From: CAVSJO01 sp963728445
Lineage (GTDB): Bacteria > Gemmatimonadota > Gemmatimonadetes > Longimicrobiales > RSA9
Reading direction: 5' to 3'
Assembly: GCA_963728445.1 (NCBI GenBank)
Contig: CAVSJO010000008.1
Coordinates: 124,001-188,000, forward strand
DNA length: 64,000 nt
A model generated the notes under the pieces. It was not told the origin of the DNA, did not search any database, and saw only the letters and a program-made list of their open reading frames with translations. Made by a program: the position numbers and the translations under genes. Of the stretch, positions 59,089 to 64,000 are shown piece after piece (within the stretch, counting starts at the first letter, position 1; the number at the start of each line of letters is the position of its first letter).

Positions 59089-59785
59089 CCGCACCCGACC
59101 CAAGGCGCGGCCGCACGTCCACGGCGACGGCCGCGCCGACGGCAAGGAGGGCGGCCGGCTCGACGAGGGCGAGGCGCGCGGCGAGCGGCCAGAGCGTCCC
59201 GAGATCCGGATAGCGCAGGTCGAGCAGCCCCGTTGCGGCAAACAGGTTCGCGCCGGCAGGACTGGCCGCGGCCGCGGCCACCATGACCAGCCCGAGCACG
59301 CCCACCGCAACAAGCGGAAAACGAGTACGCAGCCCGACCTCGGCGAGGAGGAGTGCCGGAAGAACGCCGAGCCCGATCGCGCCGGGGACGAGCACCTCCC
59401 ACGCCGCGATCTCGACGCGACCCGGGAACGCCGCCAGGGTGACGACGAACGCGGCTGCGGAGAAGCACACGAGCGAGGCGAACGCCGTCGCCACGCGAGC
59501 GGTCACGTACGTGCCCGCGTCGACGAACGCCGGCACGAGAAACTCGTGGAAGCTCCTCGCGCGGTCTTCCCCCAGCCCGGACCGGTAGACGCACCCGAGC
59601 CCCAGCACGTAGCCCCACGGGAGGAGCTCCCGCGCCCCGTCGACGGTCATCCGTCCCGTGGCGCACCCCCACCCGCAGAGCGCGGCGATGGCCGACACGG
59701 CGACCATGGCCGCGAGCGCCGACCGGCTCCGGAGCCGCGCAGCCAGCTCGAGTCGGGTGAGCGCCACGCAGCGGCCGGCGTTCAT
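59039..59785 (-). CDS. ABC transporter permease, small hydrophobic
   Basis: 248 aa from ATG 59785, overlapping the ATPase stop (ATGA). About six transmembrane helices: LAAMVAVSAIAALCGWG, LLPWGYVLGLGCVYRSG, ASLVCFSAAAFVVTLAAF, AIGLGVLPALLLAEVG, VAVGVLGLVMVAAAAASP, and one near the C-terminus. Similar in size and topology to CcmB/heme-exporter-type or ABC-2 permeases. It lies in the same unit as the ABC ATPase and the secreted peptide gene. Confidence 0.8.
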   Translation of the reverse strand: MNAGRCVALTRLELAARLRSRSALAAMVAVSAIAALCGWGCATGRMTVDGARELLPWGYVLGLGCVYRSGLGEDRARSFHEFLVPAFVDAGTYVTARVATAFASLVCFSAAAFVVTLAAFPGRVEIAAWEVLVPGAIGLGVLPALLLAEVGLRTRFPLVAVGVLGLVMVAAAAASPAGANLFAATGLLDLRYPDLGTLWPLAARLALVEPAALLAVGAAVAVDVRPRLGSGAVRPRRGLSASHAPSSE

Positions 59786-60417
59786 CGGCAGCCGGGCCTC
59801 CCCTCGCCCGTCTCCCACAGCGCCTCGCCCAGCAGTCGCAGCAGCGATCCCGACCCCGACTCCGCGGGCGCATGGTGGGTCGCGACGACGACCACGGCGT
59901 GCCGCGCGCGGCGGTCGAGGATGGCCGCCAGCCGGGTCCGCGACGCGGGCGAGAGATGATCGAAGGGCTCGTCCAGAAGGTAGAGCTGCGCCGGCCGTCT
60001 CAGGAGCGCGTCGAGCAGCAGACGACGCGTCTCGCCCGTGGAGAGACGGTCGATGCGCTGCTCTCCCCGGAGCCCGGGAGGGGCGAGCTCGCTCGGCTCC
60101 CATTCCGCGCTCCCCAGCCCCTCGAGCAGCCGCATCCAGTCGGAGACCCGGGCCCCCGGTGGGGGACGGACGGCCGGGTGGAGGTAGGCAACGCGACCGG
60201 GTGGTCGGCGGACCCGGCCGCCGGAGGCGGGAAGGCGGCCGGCCAGGCAGCGGAGCAGCGTCGACTTGCCCGCGCCGTTCTCTCCGACGACCCAGGCGAT
60301 CCGGCCCGGTCGGACCTCCCACGAGAGGCCGCGGAGCACGAGCGTGTTTCGCTGCCGGAGGGTGACGTCCTCCAGCTCGAGGCCGCCCGTCGGGGCGCTC
60401 ACGGCGGGACCGGACAT
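59782..60417 (-). CDS. ABC transporter ATP-binding protein
   Basis: 211 aa from ATG 60417 (213 aa from GTG 60423). Walker A VGENGAGKSTLLRCLAGRLP, signature DRLSTGETRRLLLDALLRRP (LSTGE in place of LSGGQ), Walker B LYLLDEPFDHLSP, and the switch His in VVATHHAP. Short for an ABC ATPase, of the CcmA type size. Start overlaps the lipoprotein gene end by 19 nt. Confidence 0.9.
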   Translation of the reverse strand: MSGPAVSAPTGGLELEDVTLRQRNTLVLRGLSWEVRPGRIAWVVGENGAGKSTLLRCLAGRLPASGGRVRRPPGRVAYLHPAVRPPPGARVSDWMRLLEGLGSAEWEPSELAPPGLRGEQRIDRLSTGETRRLLLDALLRRPAQLYLLDEPFDHLSPASRTRLAAILDRRARHAVVVVATHHAPAESGSGSLLRLLGEALWETGEGRPGCR

Positions 60418-61448
60418 GACCACCAGGCGCTGCTGTCGTCCACGACCACGACGTCCCTCCGACTGGAGAGTCGGGCCAGAGCCACTGCGTTCGCGTCGAT
60501 GGCGAACGCGCCGCGGAACCGGAAGGCCGAATCGGCCCGCACGACGGCCTTCTCCAGGTGCCCCCCGGGCAGGCGTCGTCCCGTGCGCGTCACGTAGAGC
60601 ACGTCGCCGGTGCGGGCATCGAGCTGGATGGCGGACGCCACCACGGCGATGCGGGAGACGACCTCATCGGTCACCGGAGGCTCCGGCACGTGGTCGACAA
60701 GGTAGCGCGTCGCGGCCGGCAGGGGGACGGCCACCGCGCCACTCACGTTCGTGCCGCGGCCGCGGAAGGCCGTGGGGACGAGAAACGAGTGGGCGGCCAC
60801 CCACGATCCGTCGCCCCGCGCCGAGAGGGCGAGCACGTTGGCGATCCCCTTGATGGACATGTCGGCGAACGGCGCCGCCGGCACGTCCAGCGGCACGGCC
60901 CGGTCGCCCTCGATCGCGTACACCAGCCGGCCCGGCAGACGGCCGTACACGTACGCCGTCACGAGCACCCCGCTGCCGGCCTGGCGGACGACCATCGGAG
61001 AGAAGTCCACCCGCACCTCGCCCCGGTCCCGACCCTCGAGGGACAGCCGCTTGATACGCCTGCCCCGGCCGTCGGTCACGAGGAGGAGCGAATCCCCTGC
61101 GACGGCGGCGGACATGGGCTCCGATACGCCCCGGGGCCCAGACTCCTCGAGATCCAGCATCCAGCGCCGCTGCAGGTCAGGGCCGAGCAGCTCGACCCGC
61201 CGCTCGGGGCCGTACAGCACGAGCACCGCGCTGTCGCCGGGCGTCGACACCTCCGTCACCTCCGAACGGCCCGGATTCACCGACAGCGGGTCGCAATGGA
61301 CCGCCACCCCGTCGGTGAAGTCGTCCAGGTAGACGGGCGAGGGCCCGCTTCCGCGGGAGCACGACGCGCCGGCCAGCAGCAGCGCCGGAAGGCACCGTCC
61401 CCACCCGCGCCCAATCTTCACCGGCGCTGCCGCCGGCCGGCCCGACAC
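60399..61448 (-). CDS. Lipoprotein with probable beta-propeller fold (6-bladed type)
   Basis: 349 aa. The signal CLPALLLAGASCSRG carries a lipobox (AGAS-C). The mature protein is a series of beta strands with repeated D-G-R and G-D-S turns: VYLDDFTDGVAV, SAVLVLYGPERRVELLGPDL, SLLLVTDGRGRRIKRLSLEG, AIQLDARTGDVLYVTRTG, consistent with a propeller. Encoded just after the small secreted peptide gene and before the ABC pair. No enzymatic motif seen. Confidence 0.75.
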   Translation of the reverse strand: MSGRPAAAPVKIGRGWGRCLPALLLAGASCSRGSGPSPVYLDDFTDGVAVHCDPLSVNPGRSEVTEVSTPGDSAVLVLYGPERRVELLGPDLQRRWMLDLEESGPRGVSEPMSAAVAGDSLLLVTDGRGRRIKRLSLEGRDRGEVRVDFSPMVVRQAGSGVLVTAYVYGRLPGRLVYAIEGDRAVPLDVPAAPFADMSIKGIANVLALSARGDGSWVAAHSFLVPTAFRGRGTNVSGAVAVPLPAATRYLVDHVPEPPVTDEVVSRIAVVASAIQLDARTGDVLYVTRTGRRLPGGHLEKAVVRADSAFRFRGAFAIDANAVALARLSSRRDVVVVDDSSAWWSCPVPP

Positions 61449-61451
61449 CGT

Positions 61452-61664
61452 CTACTCCTTCCGGATGATGTGCGCGATGCAGGCGCCGTAGCGGACGCCG
61501 CACTCGATCTCCTCCAGCTGCCGCGCCAGCGCCGAGCTCTCCTGCGTGGCGTCGTTCAGGCAGAGGAAGTAGCTGTTCGTGCACGTCGCGCTCGCGGACT
61601 TCGGCGCTGCCACGAGCGACAACCCGGCGACGGCGACCGGCATCAGCTTCACGAAGGCCTTCAT
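61452..61664 (-). CDS. Small secreted peptide with two CX6C motifs
   Basis: 70 aa from ATG 61664 behind GGGAGGGAAGC. Signal peptide MKAFVKLMPVAVAGLSLVAAPKSASA is followed by a mature part of about 44 residues with four cysteines, C28, C35, C55 and C62, in a CX6C-X19-CX6C pattern. Two disulfides are likely. Adjacent genes encode a propeller-like lipoprotein and an ABC transporter, reminiscent of the Bacteroidetes arrangement in which small Cys-containing NVEALA-type peptides precede 6-bladed propeller proteins. Function unknown. Confidence 0.8.
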   Translation of the reverse strand: MKAFVKLMPVAVAGLSLVAAPKSASATCTNSYFLCLNDATQESSALARQLEEIECGVRYGACIAHIIRKE

Positions 61665-61775
61665 GCTTCCCTCCCGGGGCTCAGGCCCCGACTCGTGTCG
61701 ACGCGGGCGACGCCGACGTGCGCCGCTCGCCCGTTCGACGAAGGCACGCCCGGGGCCACCCGCCCGCCTTACCGT

Positions 61776-61803
61776 AACATAATGGAGCGCAATGACTTGC
61801 GCT
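61776..61803 (-). promoter_or_regulatory. Candidate promoter/operator of the peptide-ABC operon
   Basis: The 18-nt inverted repeat AGCGCAA-TGAC-TTGCGCT occupies 61786-61803, followed on the minus strand by CCAT and the -10-like TATGTT (61781-61776). It lies 112-139 nt before the peptide start. A DNA-binding protein on this palindrome would block the promoter. Confidence 0.45.
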
Positions 61804-61936
61804 GTTTTCACACCGTCCCGCTTCGCGCGTGAGTGCGCACCATCGGCCGGTCCCCGCAGCCGACTGCGCGCATTCGCCCCAATACCGCCACCGCGGCCGC
61901 GGCTGTCCATGGCGGAATCGGCCAGCGTTGGGCCGC

Positions 61937-63007
61937 TCATCCGCGGCCTGGCGTCGAAGGGTCGGACTTCGCGGAGCCCGGCGAGGAGGGGTCCAGGCCG
62001 TGGGTGCGGAGCTTGGCGCGCAGTGTGCCGCGGGACATTCCGAGGAGCGCCGCGGCGCGCGTACGGTTGCCGCGGCAGCGGTCGAGGGCGTCGAGGATGC
62101 GTGCGCGCTCCTGGGCGGGCGGGCCGTTGTAGGCGTAGCGCGGCCATGCGAGGGGAGCCCGGCCGCCGGCGTCCCGGGCCGTCGGCCCCGGGGCGGGCGC
62201 ATCGGGATCGTCCGCGATGACGGGTCGCTCGCCGCGGACGACCTCGGGGAGGTCGAGCACGCGGATCTGGGGGCGGTCGCACGACAGCACCGCCGCCTCG
62301 ACGGCGTGGGCCAGCTCGCGGACGTTGCCGGGCCAGGCATAGCCAAGCAGGCGGCGCTCGGCCGCCGGCTCGAACCCGCGGCACGCGCGGCGGTAGCGGT
62401 GGGCGAGCCTGTCGAGGAAGGCCCGGGCGAGGACGAGGACGTCGTCGCCGCGCTCCCGGAGGGGCGGCACGCGCAGGCGCAGGACGTTGATGCGGTAGAA
62501 GAGGTCGGCGCGGAATTCGCAGCGGGCGACGCGCCGCTCGAGGGAGGCGTTCGTGGCGGCGACCAGCCGAACGTCGGCGCGGAGCGATCGCTCGGCACCG
62601 ACGCGGCGGATCTCGCCGTCCTCGAGCGCGGTGAGCAGCTTGGCCTGCAGCGCCGGGTCGAGGAGGCCGATCTCGTCGAGGAAGAGCGTGCCGCCGTGGG
62701 CCTGCTCGAAGAAGCCGCGGTGGGTCTGGTGGGCGCCGGTGAAGGCCCCGCGGACATGGCCGAAGAAGGCACTCTCGAAGAGGGTCGCGGGGACGCCCGC
62801 GCAGTTGACGGGCACGAAACGGGCCCGTGACCGGGCGGAGGCAGCGTGGATCGCCCGTGCGAGCACGCCCTTGCCGGTTCCGGTCTCTCCGGTGAGGAGG
62901 ACGGAAGCGTCCACGGCCGCGGCCGAACGGGCGAAGTGCCGGAGCGACTCGGCGGCCGGGCTGTCGCCCAGGATCGCCGCGGTCGTGTCGTCGGAGGGCA
63001 GGGCCAT
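61937..63007 (-). CDS. Sigma-54-dependent transcriptional activator without receiver domain
   Basis: 356 aa from ATG 63007. The AAA+ domain begins near residue 10: LLTGETGTGKGVLARAIH (Walker A), GHVRGAFTGAHQTHRG (GAFTGA contact loop for sigma-54), GGTLFLDEIGLLDP (Walker B), LVAATNASLERRVARCEFRADLFYRINVLRLRVPPLRER, and YAWPGNVRELAHAVE. A Fis-type HTH closes it (RILDALDRCRGNRTRAAALLGMSRGTLRAKLRTHGL). There is no N-terminal response-regulator or sensor domain. The peptide-ABC operon is downstream on the same strand, 272 bp away. Confidence 0.92.
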   Translation of the reverse strand: MALPSDDTTAAILGDSPAAESLRHFARSAAAVDASVLLTGETGTGKGVLARAIHAASARSRARFVPVNCAGVPATLFESAFFGHVRGAFTGAHQTHRGFFEQAHGGTLFLDEIGLLDPALQAKLLTALEDGEIRRVGAERSLRADVRLVAATNASLERRVARCEFRADLFYRINVLRLRVPPLRERGDDVLVLARAFLDRLAHRYRRACRGFEPAAERRLLGYAWPGNVRELAHAVEAAVLSCDRPQIRVLDLPEVVRGERPVIADDPDAPAPGPTARDAGGRAPLAWPRYAYNGPPAQERARILDALDRCRGNRTRAAALLGMSRGTLRAKLRTHGLDPSSPGSAKSDPSTPGRG

Positions 63008-63122
63008 GGTGACACAGGATCGGGCATTGTGGAGGGCCACTCCATAGCGGGAACGGACGGCCGCGGAAACGGACGGAAGGATGGAGAGGGCGCGCGAAGG
63101 CGGTGGCGAGGCAGGATCGGCG

Positions 63123-63151
63123 TGGCACGGCGTTGCGTGGCGACATAGATT
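63123..63151 (+). promoter_or_regulatory. Promoter of the POT transporter gene
   Basis: TGGCAC (63123-63128), 17 nt, TAGATT (63146-63151), about 66 nt before the transporter ATG, matches the TAGNNT pattern of other promoters in the window. Confidence 0.4.
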
Positions 63152-63217
63152 CGGCCATTCGTCTCCACACGGCGCGGGTGGCCGTCCCGGCCGGCGTTTC
63201 CTCGAGCCCCACGACCC

Positions 63218-64000
63218 ATGACGAAAGACCCCACCTCGGAATTCTCGGACGAAGCGGCGGCGGAGGTCGCGGGCCAGCCGATCGCGGCCGCGGGCGACGC
63301 ATCCCTCGATCGGGGGTTCTTCGGGCACCCCCGAGGCCTGCGTGTGCTCTTCTTCACGGAGATGTGGGAGCGCTTCAGCTATTACGGAATGCGCGCGCTC
63401 CTGGTGCTCTTCATGACGGCGGCGGCGGTGGGAGCGAACGCCGGGCTCGGCTTCGACGAGGGGAAGGCCGGCGCGATCTACGGTCTCTACACGGGGATGG
63501 TCTACCTGCTGGCGCTGCCCGGGGGCTGGGTCGCGGACAAGCTGTGGGGCCAGCGGCGCGCCGTGTTCGTCGGCGGCTGCATCATCGCGCTGGGCCACTT
63601 CACGCTGGCGGGGCCGCTGGTCGGTCTGCCCGTCCTGCCGACGTTCTTCCTCGGCCTCTTCTTCATCGTGGTCGGGACGGGGCTGCTGAAGCCGAACGTC
63701 AGCACGATGGTAGGGGAGCTCTACCCGTCGGCGGACGACGCGACCTCCCACGAGCAGGCGAAGGCCGCGGGGGCGCGCAGGGACGCCGCGTTCTCGATCT
63801 TCTACATGGGCATCAACCTGGGAGCGATCCTCGGCCCCTTCATCTGTGGCACCCTCGGGGAGAAGGTCAACTACCACTGGGGCTTCTCGGCGGCGGGCTT
63901 CGGGATGCTCCTCGGCCTCGTCCAGTACCGCTGGGGCGGCCGATACCTCGGCACCGCCGGCGAACTCGGCGGCGGCGAGGCGCCGGACACGATCCGCAGG
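63218..64000 (+). CDS. Peptide MFS transporter (POT/PTR2 family), N-terminal part
   Basis: Starts at ATG 63218 and runs off the right edge (261 codons shown). After a short acidic N-terminus comes the POT signature GFFGHPRGLRVLFFTEMWERFSYYGMRALLVLFM, then GLYTGMVYLLALPGGWVADKLWGQRRAVFVGG and GTGLLKPNVSTMVGELY. About six of the 12-14 helices are visible. Proton-driven di/tripeptide import is the family function. A loop after residue ~180 carries an inserted charged stretch (SADDATSHEQAKAAGARRD), common in this branch. Confidence 0.95.
   Translation, partial: MTKDPTSEFSDEAAAEVAGQPIAAAGDASLDRGFFGHPRGLRVLFFTEMWERFSYYGMRALLVLFMTAAAVGANAGLGFDEGKAGAIYGLYTGMVYLLALPGGWVADKLWGQRRAVFVGGCIIALGHFTLAGPLVGLPVLPTFFLGLFFIVVGTGLLKPNVSTMVGELYPSADDATSHEQAKAAGARRDAAFSIFYMGINLGAILGPFICGTLGEKVNYHWGFSAAGFGMLLGLVQYRWGGRYLGTAGELGGGEAPDTIRR

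Noticed and set aside
63123..63136. TGGCACGGCGTTGC as a sigma-54 promoter for the POT gene next to a sigma-54 activator
   Set aside because: The GG and GC elements are separated by 9 nt instead of the strict 10, and the same TGGCAC fits a -35 with TAGATT 17 nt on.

Overview
The window is about 70% GC and densely packed, with many GTG, TTG and probably CTG starts, many 1-8 nt gene overlaps (ATGA, GTGA) and TTGAC/TAGNNT-type promoters. Gene content (SufCBD with an embedded Rieske protein, a Bacteroidetes-like serine palmitoyltransferase operon, S9 and PIG-L proteins, 6-bladed-propeller-type lipoprotein, many small secreted proteins) suggests a Gemmatimonadota (Longimicrobia/Gemmatimonadetes-like) bacterium. 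That assignment is inference; no rRNA or tRNA gene was seen. Several ORFs carry a single extra base, so this may be a draft or metagenome assembly.

Layout. 1-6.1 kb (+): end of sfsA, a secreted PIG-L deacetylase, a TPR protein, gyrA. 6.1-7.3 kb (-): alpha/beta hydrolase and a MIP18/SufT-like protein. 7.4-11.4 kb (+): an Rdx/SelW-type SELENOPROTEIN with an in-frame TGA in a CGLU motif, phosphofructokinase, S9 peptidase. 11.5-13.2 kb (-): lytic transglycosylase and two small proteins, one ending at a clear intrinsic terminator. 13.5-18.7 kb (-): a complete-looking bacterial ceramide operon (CerR-like reductase, Spt, bCerS-like acyltransferase, PAP2 enzyme, CPBP protease), preceded by a class III aminotransferase. 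20.1-25.1 kb (+): lipoproteins, LD-carboxypeptidase, cobalamin adenosyltransferase, ferredoxin, amidohydrolase. 25.1-26.9 kb (-): uppS, a winged-helix regulator and its membrane partner.

26.9-34.1 kb (-): sufC-sufB-sufD-Rieske-sufS-sufU-thiolase operon, read from a strong promoter with a Fur-like operator at its start point. 34.4-39.2 kb: patatin (+), a coiled-coil membrane protein and PBP4 (-), a leaderless aromatic amino acid decarboxylase (+). 39.2-47.9 kb (-): M42 peptidase, GAF/fRMsr protein, MBL hydrolase, glycolate oxidase glcD-glcE-glcF, M20 peptidase, GNAT. 48.0-51.8 kb (+): ispH, L,D-transpeptidase, sulfurtransferase and a second NifU/IscU-type scaffold. 51.8-53.5 kb (-): uridine kinase with a large internal deletion, aspartate aminotransferase. 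53.7-56.4 kb (+): DsbA/FrnE-like protein, a small protein, a degenerate DEAD-helicase-like protein with DbpA RNA-binding domain and GGRPS repeats. 56.5-59.1 kb: HU (-), GAF histidine kinase (+), thioredoxin-like protein (+). 59.0-63.0 kb (-): stand-alone sigma-54 activator, then a small secreted twin-CX6C peptide, propeller-like lipoprotein, ABC ATPase and permease. 63.2 kb to the edge (+): start of a POT-family peptide transporter.

Most notable: the selenoprotein (which routine gene calling would break), the ceramide operon with its own promoter, the Suf promoter/operator, and the small cysteine-peptide/ABC cassette. Four genes are disrupted as sequenced (cerR, class III aminotransferase, udk, helicase-like), which must be resolved as real pseudogenes or assembly errors.
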